64,000 bases of DNA from Brenneria rubrifaciens (GTDB lineage Bacteria; Pseudomonadota; Gammaproteobacteria; Enterobacterales; Enterobacteriaceae). The position numbers and the translations under genes were made by a program. Below are positions 20,635 through 29,740 of this stretch, one piece after another. Each line of letters starts with the position of its first letter. Positions within the stretch are counted from its first letter, which is position 1. Below the pieces are notes generated by a model, which ran no database searches, had not been told where the DNA came from, and saw nothing but the letters and a program-made list of their open reading frames with translations. The stretch is taken from NCBI RefSeq assembly GCF_005484945.1, contig NZ_CP034035.1, positions 1,178,001 through 1,242,000 of the forward strand, written 5' to 3'.

Positions 20635-21060
20635 ATGGCACGAATACGCAGAGGACGTCGTGAACTGAAGTCCGAGATCAACATTGTTCCATTGCTGGAC
20701 GTGTTGTTGGTGCTGTTGCTGATTTTCATGGCGACGGCGCCGATTATTACCCAAAGCGTTGAAGTTGACTTACCGGAAGCGACCGATTCCAAAACGGTTT
20801 CCAGTAGTGACAACCCTCCAGTGATCGTTGAAGTTTCCGGGGTAGGGCAGTACAGCCTGGTTGTTGAACAAAACAGAATGGATCTGTTACCGGCTGAACA
20901 GGTGGTGGCAGAAGCGCAATCTCGGTTGGCGGCTAATCCCAAGACAGTGTTTTTGATTGGTGGTGCAAAGGATGTTCCCTATGATGAGATTATCAAAGCG
21001 CTGAACTTGCTGCATCAGGCCGGGGTCAAATCCGTGGGTTTGATGACGCAACCGATTTAG
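20635..21060 (+). CDS. tolR: Tol-Pal system protein TolR
   Basis: 141 residues (E. coli 142): short basic cytoplasmic N-terminus, one transmembrane helix (about 18-38) and a periplasmic domain. The proton-path Asp is Asp22 in VPLLDVLLVLL. ExbD family. A GGGGGAG ribosome site precedes the ATG 12 bases after tolQ. Forms the motor complex with TolQ around the TolA anchor. Confidence 0.96.
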   Translation: MARIRRGRRELKSEINIVPLLDVLLVLLLIFMATAPIITQSVEVDLPEATDSKTVSSSDNPPVIVEVSGVGQYSLVVEQNRMDLLPAEQVVAEAQSRLAANPKTVFLIGGAKDVPYDEIIKALNLLHQAGVKSVGLMTQPI

Positions 21061-21124
21061 ATGGGCTAACCACCGTAGTGATCGTTGGGCATATTTTTGG
21101 CAACACTGTTTTTGGGAATCGCTT

Positions 21125-22192
21125 GTGCTAAAGGCAACCGAACAAAACGATAAGCTGAAACGCGCCGTTATTATTTCGGCTGTTCTGCACGTCATACTCA
21201 TTGCTTTGCTGCTGTGGAGTTCGTTGACTCAAACAATGGACGCCAGCGGAGGTGGCGGTGGCTCATCAATTGATGCCGTCATGGTTGATCCCAGCGCCGT
21301 CGTCGAACAATACAATCGTCAGCAACAGCAGCAAACGGATGCAAAGCGTTCAGAGCAATTACGGAAAAAACAGGCTGAGCAACAAGCTGAGGAGTTACAG
21401 CAGAAGCAGGCGGCTGAGCAACAGCGGTTAAAAGCGCTGGAAAAAGAACGTTTGCAGGCTCAGGAAGAGGCTAAAAAGCAGACTGAGGAGCAAGCGCAAC
21501 AGCGCAAACAGGCTGAAGAAGCGGCTCAAATGGCGAAAGAGCAGCAGAAACAAGCCGAGGCCGCTGCCGCAAAAGCAAAAGCCGAAGCGGAGCAACAGGC
21601 GAAAGCCGCGGCGGATGCGAAGAAGAAAGCGGAAGAAGAAACCAGGAAGCAGGCTGCCGCTGCCGCAGCGAAGAAACAGGCTGAAGAAGCGGCCAAAGCG
21701 AAAGCCGCAGAAGCGGCGAAGGCGGAGGCAGCCAAGAAAACGGAAGCTGCCGCTGCCGCCAAAAAAGCGGCGGAAGAGAAGAAAAAAGCAGCCGATGAGG
21801 CAAGTAAGCAGGAAAGCGACGTTGATGATTTGTTAGGGGGATTGGCCTCATCAAAAAACGCCCCTAAATCGGGTGGCGGCGCGCCTGCCGGCACAGGTAA
21901 CAATAAGAAGAGCGGCGCGTCAGGCGCGGCGCTCGACAGTTACGGTAGTCAGGTTCGTGCGGCAATACAGAGCAAATTTTATGACTGGCAGTTGTTTAAA
22001 GGCCGGACGTGTACACTACGTATTAAGCTGGCTCCTGATGGTTTGTTAATCGATGTGAATGCTGAAGGTGGCGATCCCGCCTTGTGCCAGGCTGCGGTCG
22101 CCGCGGCTAAACAGGCGAGAATTCCCAAGCCGCCAAGTTCAGATGTTTATGAGGCTTTCAAAAATGCGCCGATAGACTTTAAACCGCAGTAA
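21125..22192 (+). CDS. tolA: Tol-Pal system protein TolA
   Basis: Spans the periplasm from the TolQR motor to TolB/Pal at the outer membrane. 355 residues versus 421 in E. coli. GTG start. Domain I: transmembrane helix at about 14-34 with Ser18 and His22, the TolQR-contact residues. Domain II: about 60-230, a long Ala/Lys/Glu/Gln-rich helix, shorter than in E. coli. Gly/Ala-rich linker about 235-265. Domain III: globular C-terminus with the Cys pair in RTCTLRIKL and ALCQAAV. The low-complexity helix accounts for open frames on the opposite strand. Confidence 0.95.
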   Translation: MLKATEQNDKLKRAVIISAVLHVILIALLLWSSLTQTMDASGGGGGSSIDAVMVDPSAVVEQYNRQQQQQTDAKRSEQLRKKQAEQQAEELQQKQAAEQQRLKALEKERLQAQEEAKKQTEEQAQQRKQAEEAAQMAKEQQKQAEAAAAKAKAEAEQQAKAAADAKKKAEEETRKQAAAAAAKKQAEEAAKAKAAEAAKAEAAKKTEAAAAAKKAAEEKKKAADEASKQESDVDDLLGGLASSKNAPKSGGGAPAGTGNNKKSGASGAALDSYGSQVRAAIQSKFYDWQLFKGRTCTLRIKLAPDGLLIDVNAEGGDPALCQAAVAAAKQARIPKPPSSDVYEAFKNAPIDFKPQ

Positions 22193-22332
22193 CCCAGGCT
22201 GTTTACCCATATATGTTTAAGATTATTACTATGGTAAGCAAACCAGGTTATGGTGTTTTGTTGACATTGGTTTGTTTTTGTTAAAATTCTGCTAATTGAT
22301 CGCAGGCTCTGCGTCTGGTTAAGGGAGATGAA

Positions 22333-23625
22333 ATGAAGCAGGTACTTAAGGTCGCATTAAGTTTTTTAATGCTGTTTGCCGCAGCCGTACACGCGGAAGT
22401 GCGTATTGAGATTACCCAGGGGGTAGACTCTGCCCGTCCGATCGGCGTTGTTCCTTTCAAATGGGCGGGGCCGGGAGCTGCGCCTGAAGATGTGGGCGGT
22501 ATTGTCGGTGCTGACCTGCGTAACAGCGGCAAGTTCAATCCGATCGATGCCAATCGTATGCCTCAACAACCGACCACCGCATCTGAGGTAACGCCCGCCG
22601 CCTGGACTGCGCTGGGTATTGACGCCGTTGTCGTCGGTCAGGTTCAACCCAGCGCTGACGGCAGCTATATTGTCTCTTACCAATTGGTCGACACCTCTGG
22701 TAACCCCGGCAGCGTTTTGGCGCAGAATCAGTTTAAAGTGACTAAACAGTGGTTGCGTTATGCCGCACACACCGCCAGTGATGAAGTGTTCGAAAAATTG
22801 AGCGGTATCAAAGGCGCTTTCCGTACTCGTATCGCTTATGTTGTGCAGACCAACGGTGGTCAGTTCCCTTACGAATTGCGCGTTGCGGATTACGATGGCT
22901 ATAACCAGTTTGTCGTACACCGTTCTCCTGAGCCGTTGATGTCTCCCGCCTGGTCTCCAGATGGAAGTAAGCTTGCTTATGTAACCTTTGAAAGTGGTCG
23001 TTCGGCGCTGGTTATCCAGACTTTGGCAAATGGTGCGATCCGGCAGGTAGCGTCGTTCCCTCGCCATAACGGAGCGCCTTCTTTCTCTCCAGATGGCAGC
23101 AAACTGGCGCTAGCATTGTCCAAAAGCGGAAGTTTGAATCTGTATGTGATGAATCTGAGTTCTGGACAAATCAGCCCGGTGACCGATGGCCGCAGTAATA
23201 ACACGGAGCCAAGCTGGTTCCCAGATAGCCAGTCACTGGCCTATACTTCCGATCAGGCTGGGCGTCCCCAGGTTTACAAAACGAATGTTAACGGTGGCTC
23301 ACCTCAACGTCTGACTTGGGAAGGTGCCCAGAATCAGGACGCTGAATTAAGCGCCGATGGTAAATTTCTGGTAATGGTGGCTTCCAATAGCGGTGTCCAG
23401 CATATTGCCAAACAGGATCTAGAAACGGGAGCCGTACAAGTATTAACGGACACGTTCCTGGACGAAACGCCGAGTATCGCGCCGAATGGCACCATGGTTA
23501 TCTATAGCTCTAAACAGGGGCTGGGTTCCGTGTTGCAACTGGTTTCGACTGATGGGCGTTTTAAAGCGCGTCTTCCGGCGACTGATGGGCAGGTTAAATT
23601 CCCTGCCTGGTCGCCGTATCTATAA
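22333..23625 (+). CDS. tolB: Tol-Pal system protein TolB
   Basis: Periplasmic six-bladed beta-propeller that shuttles between Pal and TolA. 430 residues as in E. coli. Signal peptide [21 protein letters not shown], cleaved before EVRIEI, so the mature N-terminus matches the TolA-box region. Propeller repeats show as [26 protein letters not shown] and [13 protein letters not shown]. Upstream, TTGACA at 22261-22266 and TAAAAT at 22282-22287 could form an internal promoter, though the 15-base spacer is short. Confidence 0.96.
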   Translation: MKQVLKVALSFLMLFAAAVHAEVRIEITQGVDSARPIGVVPFKWAGPGAAPEDVGGIVGADLRNSGKFNPIDANRMPQQPTTASEVTPAAWTALGIDAVVVGQVQPSADGSYIVSYQLVDTSGNPGSVLAQNQFKVTKQWLRYAAHTASDEVFEKLSGIKGAFRTRIAYVVQTNGGQFPYELRVADYDGYNQFVVHRSPEPLMSPAWSPDGSKLAYVTFESGRSALVIQTLANGAIRQVASFPRHNGAPSFSPDGSKLALALSKSGSLNLYVMNLSSGQISPVTDGRSNNTEPSWFPDSQSLAYTSDQAGRPQVYKTNVNGGSPQRLTWEGAQNQDAELSADGKFLVMVASNSGVQHIAKQDLETGAVQVLTDTFLDETPSIAPNGTMVIYSSKQGLGSVLQLVSTDGRFKARLPATDGQVKFPAWSPYL

Positions 23626-23666
23626 GTGCAGATATGTACAATAACCTATTCAAAGGACATAAAAAG

Positions 23667-24182
23667 ATGCAATTCAACAAAGTGCTGAAAGGCCTGATGT
23701 TGGCTCTGCCGGTGCTGGCAGTTGCCGCATGTAGTTCCAACAAGAATGCGGGTAGTGACGACCAATCTTCCATCGGTGCAGCAGGCAGCGGTAGCGGTAT
23801 GGAAAGCGGCAACATGTCTTCTTCTGAGCAGGCTCGTTTGCAGGTGCAAGAATTACAGCGTAACAACATCGTTTACTTCGATCTGGACAAGTACGATATT
23901 CGCTCTGATTTTGCGCAACTGCTGGACTCTCACGCGGCATTCCTGCGTAGCAACCCCTCTTACAAAGTGACTATCGAAGGTCATGCGGACGAACGTGGTA
24001 CGCCGGAATACAACATTGCTCTGGGCGAGCGTCGTGCCAACGCGGTACAAATGTACCTGCAAGGTAAAGGCGTTTCCTCTGATCAAATCTCTATCGTCTC
24101 TTACGGTAAAGAGAAACCAGCCGTTCTGGGCCACGACGAAGCGGCATATGCCAAAAACCGTCGTGCCGTTCTGGTATACTAA
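23667..24182 (+). CDS. pal: Peptidoglycan-associated lipoprotein Pal
   Basis: Outer-membrane lipoprotein that binds peptidoglycan and TolB. 171 residues (E. coli 173). Lipobox LAVAAC with the lipidated Cys22. The C-terminal OmpA-like domain begins [17 protein letters not shown] and contains [20 protein letters not shown], the diaminopimelate-binding region. An in-frame ATG at 23634 would put 11 residues ahead of the signal peptide and is rejected. AAAGGACATAAAAAG precedes the chosen start. Confidence 0.96.
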   Translation: MQFNKVLKGLMLALPVLAVAACSSNKNAGSDDQSSIGAAGSGSGMESGNMSSSEQARLQVQELQRNNIVYFDLDKYDIRSDFAQLLDSHAAFLRSNPSYKVTIEGHADERGTPEYNIALGERRANAVQMYLQGKGVSSDQISIVSYGKEKPAVLGHDEAAYAKNRRAVLVY

Positions 24183-24191
24183 GAGAATCGC

Positions 24192-24962
24192 ATGAACAGT
24201 AACTTCAGACGTCACTTGTTGAGTCTGTCGTTACTGGTTGGCGTAGCGGTCCCCTGGGCCGCTACTGCCCAATCGCCAATCAGTAATGTCGGCTCTGGCT
24301 CGGTGGAAGATCGAGTCACTCAACTGGAGCGTATTTCCAACGCTCATAGTCAGCTTTTAACCCAACTTCAGCAACAGCTCTCTGATACGCAACGCGATAT
24401 CGACAACCTGCGTGGGCAGATTCAGGAAAGCCAATATCAACTGAATCAGGTTGTTGAACGACAAAAACAGATCTATCAGCAAATAGATGGATTGAGTTCG
24501 CAGTCATCAGCAATGCCAACGGACCGTTCGCCAACTGCGGGGACTGACGCCGGGGCCGCAAACAATGCGGCGCCAGCCACGACGTCTGGTGATGTGAATA
24601 GTGATTACAATGAGGCGGTTGCCCTGGTACTGGAGAAAAAACAGTACGATCAGGCTATCAGCGCATTTCAGGCTTTCGTCAAAAAATACCCGGATTCAAC
24701 TTACCAACCTAATGCCAACTATTGGCTTGGGCAGTTGAATTACAACAAAGGTAAAAAAGATGATGCCGCCTACTATTTTGCCAATGTTGTGAAAAATTAC
24801 CCTAAATCGCCTAAGAGCGCCGAAGCGTTATTGAAGGTTGGGGTGATCATGCAGGAAAAAGGGCAACTGGATAAAGCCAAAGCTGTTTATCAGCAAGTCG
24901 TAAAGATGTATCCGAATACGGAAAGTGCAAAACAGGCTCAAAAACGTTTATCCGCATCATAA
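24192..24962 (+). CDS. cpoB: Cell division coordinator CpoB
   Basis: Periplasmic protein that couples PBP1B and Tol activity during constriction. 256 residues (E. coli 263). Signal peptide of about 26 residues ending AATA; a coiled-coil trimerisation region (about 35-100, rich in Gln/Leu); a low-complexity Ala/Thr linker; then TPR-like repeats from about 135 (SDYNEAVALVLEKKQYDQAISAFQAF and later units). Starts ten bases after pal and ends the operon in front of a strong hairpin. Confidence 0.94.
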   Translation: MNSNFRRHLLSLSLLVGVAVPWAATAQSPISNVGSGSVEDRVTQLERISNAHSQLLTQLQQQLSDTQRDIDNLRGQIQESQYQLNQVVERQKQIYQQIDGLSSQSSAMPTDRSPTAGTDAGAANNAAPATTSGDVNSDYNEAVALVLEKKQYDQAISAFQAFVKKYPDSTYQPNANYWLGQLNYNKGKKDDAAYYFANVVKNYPKSPKSAEALLKVGVIMQEKGQLDKAKAVYQQVVKMYPNTESAKQAQKRLSAS

Positions 24963-24972
24963 TCGCTTTCGT

Positions 24973-25013
24973 CAGGCACAAAAATTGCGCGCTATGCGCA
25001 ATTTTTGTGCCTG
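24973..25013. terminator. Perfect 18-bp hairpin after cpoB
   Basis: Arms 24973-24990 and 24996-25013 are exact reverse complements around GCTAT. The upper stem is GC-rich (TTGCGC) and the lower stem holds a run of five A/T. The T-tract is inside the stem rather than after it, so it may act as a terminator, an mRNA 3'-end stabiliser, or both. It marks the end of the tol-pal operon. Confidence 0.75.
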
Positions 25014-25135
25014 AATGTCTTAAGAATAAGCAGTCGAACCGTTTTTATGGGAAATAGGTTGCGCTGGAAATTTAAGTTAGTAATATATGCCGCCGTTGCC
25101 AAGGCAAGAAAGTCATGCCAGGGCAGCATGGAATT

Positions 25136-25211
25136 GGGTCGTTAGCTCAGTTGGTAGAGCAGTTGACTTTTAATCAATTGGTCGCAGGTTCGAATCCTGC
25201 ACGACCCACCA
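25136..25211 (+). tRNA. tRNA-Lys (anticodon UUU), copy 1
   Basis: 76 bases including an encoded CCA end. The acceptor stem GGGTCGT pairs with ACGACCC; D-loop AGTTGGTAGA; anticodon loop CTTTTAA with TTT at the centre; T-arm GCAGGTTCGAATCCTGC. Lies between cpoB and nadA, where E. coli has its lys/val tRNA cluster. Confidence 0.98.
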
Positions 25212-25257
25212 ATTTAAAGCATTTTGTTTATTTTTCTTTAAGCCGTTTCCGCATTGC

Positions 25258-25333
25258 GGGTCGTTAGCTCAGTTGGTAGAGCAGTTGACTTTTAATCAAT
25301 TGGTCGCAGGTTCGAATCCTGCACGACCCACCA
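25258..25333 (+). tRNA. tRNA-Lys (anticodon UUU), copy 2
   Basis: Identical over all 76 bases to copy 1, starting 122 bases later. The 46 bases after each copy (25212-25257 and 25334-25379) match at 37 of 46 positions, showing that a tRNA-plus-spacer unit was duplicated in tandem. Both probably come from one transcript. Confidence 0.98.
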
Positions 25334-25379
25334 GTTTCAAGCGCTTTGTTTATTTTTCTTCGAGCGGTTTCCGTATCGC

Positions 25380-25720
25380 GGATCGAGACTGCAACGCGAA
25401 ACGTTGATCTTGTAGCGGGGCGAGGCCACAGGCCGAGTAATCCCCATAAACCACCACCATTTCTATAAAGTAGTTTCTTTCTCATGTGAATCCAACCTAC
25501 TTCTTATATCGCACTTATCGTGTGGGGATAAGATATGTTCAGGTTTGAACTCGCTATTCTTTTTTATGCTTTCCCCCTAACTCTGAGGTTTGCGCTATAT
25601 TACGGTTTTCAATCCCTTGCTATAGAGCTGTAGAACCCATCAGTTCATTTATAAACCTATAGTTTTTTGTGGAATCAGCGCCATGGAGAAGCATATGCTG
25701 CCGTGGTTAGGGAGATTTTT
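25380..25720. other. Gene-free region after the tRNA pair
   Basis: About 340 bases with no convincing gene. A minus-strand open frame runs through it into the antisense of the second tRNA and is not real. The first bases (GGATCGAGACTG) only weakly resemble a tRNA-Lys start, so a third copy is not supported. I see no clear promoter or terminator. Confidence 0.5.
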
Positions 25721-26437
25721 ATGGTAGGCCCTTTGATTAATAGTGCCGCTATCCTGATCGGTGGTGGTATGGGTGTTGCCCTTCGGCGGTTTATTCCGCA
25801 ACGCCTGCAGGACGGATTGCCTCCGGCGTTTGCCATGGTATCTATCGCGATGGGGATAACCCTGATCGTCAAGGTGCAGCAACTGCCCGCAGTCGCCTTG
25901 GCGGTTGTCATCGGTGTTGCGGTAGGCGAATTGCTGCGTATGGAATATGGCGTTCAGCAGTTTGGGCGATTTATCCAAAAAATGCTGAGCCGAGTTTTGC
26001 CAACGGCTGAACACCGGTTACCACAGGACGTTTATACACAAAATTTCACCGCCTTGATCGTGTTGTTCTGTGCTAGTGGTACGGGCGTGGTCGGGGCGTT
26101 AACCGAAGGATTAACCGGCGATTACCAGTTACTGATTATCAAATCGGCTCTGGATATTTTTACCGCGATGATCTTCTCAATTACGCTCGGTTTCGCGGTG
26201 ATGTCGATTGCCATCCCGCAGTTAATTATCCAGGCGCTGCTGTTCTTCTTCGCCAAACTGATAATGCCCTTCATGACCGTGATCACCATGGGGGATTTTT
26301 CCGCCTGTGGCGGCATCATTATGGTTGCTGTCGGATTGCGGATTGCTCAGATTAAGCTCTTTGCGGTCGTCAACTTCCTGCCTGCGCTGATACTGATCGT
26401 TCCAATATCCCTATACTGGCACCGTCTCTTCGGCTGA
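25721..26437 (+). CDS. DUF554 family membrane protein (YqgA-like)
   Basis: 238-residue protein of the DUF554/YqgA family, function unknown, with about six or seven transmembrane segments. It begins MVGPLINSAAILIGGGMG; the family hallmark FTALIVLFCASGTGVVGALTEGLTGD lies near 125-150, and SALDIFTAMIFSITLG follows. Start chosen at ATG 25721, after TTAGGGAG and matching the YqgA start; an in-frame ATG at 25667 would add 18 residues. E. coli yqgA is elsewhere, so its place between tRNA-Lys and nadA is a local difference. Confidence 0.85.
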   Translation: MVGPLINSAAILIGGGMGVALRRFIPQRLQDGLPPAFAMVSIAMGITLIVKVQQLPAVALAVVIGVAVGELLRMEYGVQQFGRFIQKMLSRVLPTAEHRLPQDVYTQNFTALIVLFCASGTGVVGALTEGLTGDYQLLIIKSALDIFTAMIFSITLGFAVMSIAIPQLIIQALLFFFAKLIMPFMTVITMGDFSACGGIIMVAVGLRIAQIKLFAVVNFLPALILIVPISLYWHRLFG

Positions 26438-26600
26438 GTCGCCGATAGCGAAAATATCAATGCGATATTGACACGATGTGAATCGTTCGGCGGCGGGCAG
26501 AGTTACATGGCTGTCCGCTGACTATTGTTTTGTGAAAATTAAACAAGCTGGTCATATTTCTGTAAAAATAAAGCGACTTTATGCGATTTTTTCGGTATTT

Positions 26601-26618
26601 TGTTTAGGATAAAAAACA
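26601..26618. promoter_or_regulatory. NadR box upstream of nadA
   Basis: TGTTTA, six bases, AAAACA fits the NadR consensus TGTTTA-N6-TAAACA at 11 of 12 positions. It lies 71 bases before the nadA ATG, overlapping the likely promoter. NadR represses NAD biosynthesis genes when NAD is plentiful. Confidence 0.75.
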
Positions 26619-26688
26619 TCAGAGTCTGAAACTGAGCGACATAGGCCGTTTAGTTCTTTCTTCTACGTTGTCATCATGGAAATCCATA

Positions 26689-27747
26689 ATGAGCATCCTT
26701 TTCGATAGCAATGAAACAATTTATCCCTTCCCGGCAAAGCCTAAACCCTTGTCTGCTGAACAAAAGCAGCACTACCGTGGCAGGATAAAAACCTTACTAC
26801 AGCAGAAAAATGCGGTAATTGTTGCCCATTACTATACTGATCCGGAAATCCAGGCGTTAGCGGAAGAAACCGGTGGTTGTGTGGCGGACTCATTGGAAAT
26901 GGCTCGTTTCGGCAGCACGCATACCGCCTCGACGCTGTTGGTCGCAGGGGTTCGTTTCATGGGCGAAACGGCAAAAATCCTTAACCCGGAAAAAACCGTG
27001 CTGATGCCTACGCTTGAGGCGGAGTGTTCGCTCGACCTCGGTTGTCCGAGCGAAGCGTTCAGCCAGTTTTGTGATAGTCATCCCGACCGCACCGTGGTGG
27101 TCTACGCTAACACGTCCGCCGCAGTCAAGGCACGCGCCGACTGGGTCGTGACATCCAGTATCGCTGTTGAATTGATTGAGCACCTCGACAGTCTGGGAGA
27201 AAAAATTATCTGGGCGCCCGATCGCCATCTGGGGAGTTACGTGCAAAAGCAGACCGGGGCCGATGTACTGTGTTGGCAAGGGGCCTGTATCGTGCATGAT
27301 GAGTTTAAAACTCAGGCGCTGAAACGCATGAAAGTGCTTTACCCGGAGGCGGCGATTCTGGTGCACCCGGAATCTCCTCAAAGCGTTGTCGAAATGGCCG
27401 ATGCAGTCGGTTCAACCAGTCAGTTGATTCAGGCGGCACAAACGCTGCCTCAGCGTGAACTGATTGTGGCCACCGATCGCGGTATTTTTTACAAGATGCA
27501 GCAGGCGTGCCCAAATAAGACACTTTTAGAAGCGCCAACCGCGGGTGAGGGGGCGACTTGCCGTAGCTGCGCACATTGTCCCTGGATGGCGATGAATGGC
27601 CTTGAGGCGATTGCCAACGGTTTGGAACGGGGGGGAAGTCATGAAATCCATGTCGATGCCGCACTGCGCGAAGGCGCACTGGTTCCGCTGAATCGGATGC
27701 TTGCTTTTGCGGCGGAATTGAAATTACGCGTACGCGGGAATGCCTGA
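26689..27747 (+). CDS. nadA: Quinolinate synthase A
   Basis: Condenses iminoaspartate (from NadB) with dihydroxyacetone phosphate to quinolinate, second step of de novo NAD synthesis; uses an oxygen-sensitive 4Fe-4S cluster. 352 residues (E. coli 347). Start [18 protein letters not shown]; an upstream ATG at 26668 adds seven residues. [42 protein letters not shown] and the C-terminal [14 protein letters not shown] carry the conserved Cys residues. pnuC follows 65 bases later and is probably co-transcribed. Confidence 0.96.
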   Translation: MSILFDSNETIYPFPAKPKPLSAEQKQHYRGRIKTLLQQKNAVIVAHYYTDPEIQALAEETGGCVADSLEMARFGSTHTASTLLVAGVRFMGETAKILNPEKTVLMPTLEAECSLDLGCPSEAFSQFCDSHPDRTVVVYANTSAAVKARADWVVTSSIAVELIEHLDSLGEKIIWAPDRHLGSYVQKQTGADVLCWQGACIVHDEFKTQALKRMKVLYPEAAILVHPESPQSVVEMADAVGSTSQLIQAAQTLPQRELIVATDRGIFYKMQQACPNKTLLEAPTAGEGATCRSCAHCPWMAMNGLEAIANGLERGGSHEIHVDAALREGALVPLNRMLAFAAELKLRVRGNA

Positions 27748-27812
27748 CAGACAACGGCGCTTAACGGGTTTCGACCGATACACAGCATTAATGATTGAGA
27801 CAGGGTGGTGAG

Positions 27813-28538
27813 ATGGATTTTTTCAGTACCAGCAATATCTTGGTTCACATTCCCCTGGGTGCGGGCGGATACGCGCTGTCCTGGATCGAGGCGATCGGCA
27901 CGTTGTTCGGGCTATTGTGCATCTGGCTGGCGAGTCTGGAAAAGACCATTAACTACCCGTTTGGTTTGCTCAACGTCACGCTGTTCGCGGTAATTTTCTT
28001 CCAGATTCAACTCTACGCCAGCCTGCTGCTGCAAATTTTCTTTTTCGCCGCCAATATTTATGGCTGGTATGCCTGGACACGCAAGACCGATGCGAATGAG
28101 ATTGAACTCAGGATCCGCTGGCTACCTTTGCCGAAGCTGGTTGGCTGGTCCGCTGCGAGCGTGCTGGCGATTGGTCTGATGACGGTCTATATCGATCCGG
28201 TTTTCGCCATGCTGACGCGCGTGGCGGTATTGGCTATGCAAATGTTCGGCCTGGATGTACAGATGCCGGAGCTGCAACCTGACGCGTTCCCGTTCTGGGA
28301 TTCCACAATGATGGTGTTATCCATTGTGGCTATGCTGCTGATGACGCGAAAATATGTTGAAAACTGGCTGCTTTGGGTGGTGATCGACATTATCAGCGTG
28401 GTGATTTTTGCCTATCAGGGGGTTTATGCCATGGCGCTGGAATATGCCATTCTGACGCTGGTTGCGCTGAACGGCTCCTGGCTGTGGATTAAAAGTGCGC
28501 GGGACAATCACGCCGTACCGCTGGCCCGCGACACCTGA
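27813..28538 (+). CDS. pnuC: Nicotinamide riboside transporter PnuC
   Basis: Inner-membrane uptake of nicotinamide riboside for NAD salvage. 241 residues (E. coli 239), about seven transmembrane helices. Starts MDFFSTSNILVHIP after GGTGGTGAG. PnuC-family blocks: WIEAIGTLFGLLCIWLASLEKTINYPFGL, FFAANIYGWYAW and the TRKYVENWLLWVVID stretch. Placed behind nadA under the same NadR box, so both routes to NAD are controlled together. Confidence 0.95.
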   Translation: MDFFSTSNILVHIPLGAGGYALSWIEAIGTLFGLLCIWLASLEKTINYPFGLLNVTLFAVIFFQIQLYASLLLQIFFFAANIYGWYAWTRKTDANEIELRIRWLPLPKLVGWSAASVLAIGLMTVYIDPVFAMLTRVAVLAMQMFGLDVQMPELQPDAFPFWDSTMMVLSIVAMLLMTRKYVENWLLWVVIDIISVVIFAYQGVYAMALEYAILTLVALNGSWLWIKSARDNHAVPLARDT

Positions 28539-28553
28539 TTGGAACACGGCAAG

Positions 28554-29474
28554 TCAATGAGGGTGATGATGACCAACTGCGGGATGGATATCGCAGTGTT
28601 CACCGTCATAGTGCTGGTACTCCATCTGTATTGTTGTGTGGCCAACCTGATAGTTTTCCAGTAAATACGCCTGAATCTTCCTTAATAACGCATCGTGATC
28701 GTAAGGTGGAATGACCTGTGCGTGCAGCGTCATCATAGGTTTTTCGCCAATCTGCCATACGTGCACATGATGGATATTTCTCACTTCGGAAATATTCATG
28801 GTCAGATCTTTCTTGAGCGCCTCAATACTTATCTGGCTCGGCGTACCTTCCAGCAGTTCATGAATACTCTCTTTCATCAGTGACCACGCGCTGCGCAATA
28901 CCAGGCAGGAGACTAAAATCGACAGAATAGGGTCGATAGGCGTCCAGTTGGTGAACAGAATGATGAGTGCTGCGGCGATCGCGCCAACCGAGCCGAGTAA
29001 ATCGCCCAGCACATGCAGAGCGGCGGCCCGGACATTAATGTTTTTCTCTTCGCTGCCGTGGTGCAATAACCAGAAGGCGACGATATTCGCCAGCATGCCC
29101 CCAATGGCAACCAGTAGCATAGGGACACCCGCTACGGGTTGAGGTTCGTAGAAGCGCTGGATCGCCTCCCAGACAATGAATGCGGTAATGGCCAACAGCG
29201 TCAGAGCGTTGACGAACGCGGCAAGCGTGGTGAAGCGCGAATAGCCGAAGGTATGACGGGCATTCGGTTTCTTCTGGGCAAAACGGACGGCCAGAAGTGC
29301 GACGAACAGGGCCGCCGTATCGGTCAGCATATGACCGGCATCCGCGAGTAGCGCAAGAGAACCCGACAACAATCCCCCCACCACTTCCGCCACCATAAAG
29401 GTTGCCGTAATAATAAATGCCGCCAGCAGGCGTTTGCTGTTGCTTGACTCCGCATGAGTGTGGTTGTGTGCCAT
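28554..29474 (-). CDS. zitB: Zinc exporter ZitB (cation diffusion facilitator)
   Basis: Proton-coupled Zn(II) efflux across the inner membrane. 306 residues (E. coli 313), six transmembrane helices and a C-terminal cytoplasmic domain. Metal-site motifs: DAGHMLTD in helix 2 and HVLGDLLGS in helix 5; His-rich ends (AHNHTHAES at the start and HHHPH at the end). Convergent with pnuC, divergent from aroG. E. coli has ybgS between zitB and aroG; it is absent here. Confidence 0.94.
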   Translation of the reverse strand: MAHNHTHAESSNSKRLLAAFIITATFMVAEVVGGLLSGSLALLADAGHMLTDTAALFVALLAVRFAQKKPNARHTFGYSRFTTLAAFVNALTLLAITAFIVWEAIQRFYEPQPVAGVPMLLVAIGGMLANIVAFWLLHHGSEEKNINVRAAALHVLGDLLGSVGAIAAALIILFTNWTPIDPILSILVSCLVLRSAWSLMKESIHELLEGTPSQISIEALKKDLTMNISEVRNIHHVHVWQIGEKPMMTLHAQVIPPYDHDALLRKIQAYLLENYQVGHTTIQMEYQHYDGEHCDIHPAVGHHHPH

Positions 29475-29575
29475 CGTTTATCCCTTGTCGATTGCTTGTC
29501 TGGTATCCATTTTACGCTACTTAGGGCGTAAGCAGCGGTGAAAAATATCCTCTTAATCTTACGACACCGCGCGTT

Positions 29576-29603
29576 GATGGTGTTTAGATGAATAAATACC
29601 ATC
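29576..29603. promoter_or_regulatory. Strong dyad between zitB and aroG (NadR- or TyrR-like)
   Basis: GATGGTGTTTA (29576-29586) and TAAATACCATC (29593-29603) are inverted repeats with one mismatch around six bases. The core TGTTTA-N6-TAAATA fits the NadR consensus at 11 of 12 positions, but the gene context (aroG) would favour TyrR, whose box is TGTAAA-N6-TTTACA. It lies about 140 bases before the aroG start. The binding protein is undecided. Confidence 0.5.
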
Positions 29604-29740
29604 GAATTCAGCGCCACGACAGCGCCTGATTGACATATAATTGGAAAAATCTTGTCTCCTAAGCGATCGGCTATCTTGCATTCGGGTGGCAAGCATGGGG
29701 TATGCGTTGAAAATACCGTTCTGAAATCGATGGAATAACT

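Noticed and set aside
21526..21903. Ala/Phe/Ser-rich frame antisense to tolA
   Set aside because: Direct product of the Ala/Lys-rich repeat helix of TolA read backwards.
25380..25400. Remnant of a third tRNA-Lys
   Set aside because: Only a few bases (GGATCG versus GGGTCG) agree after the second spacer; no stems follow.
25264..25485. Minus-strand open frame of 73 codons ending in the tRNA-Lys region
   Set aside because: Its C-terminal reading (CRIRTCDQLIKSQ) is the antisense translation of the tRNA gene, a well-known false protein.
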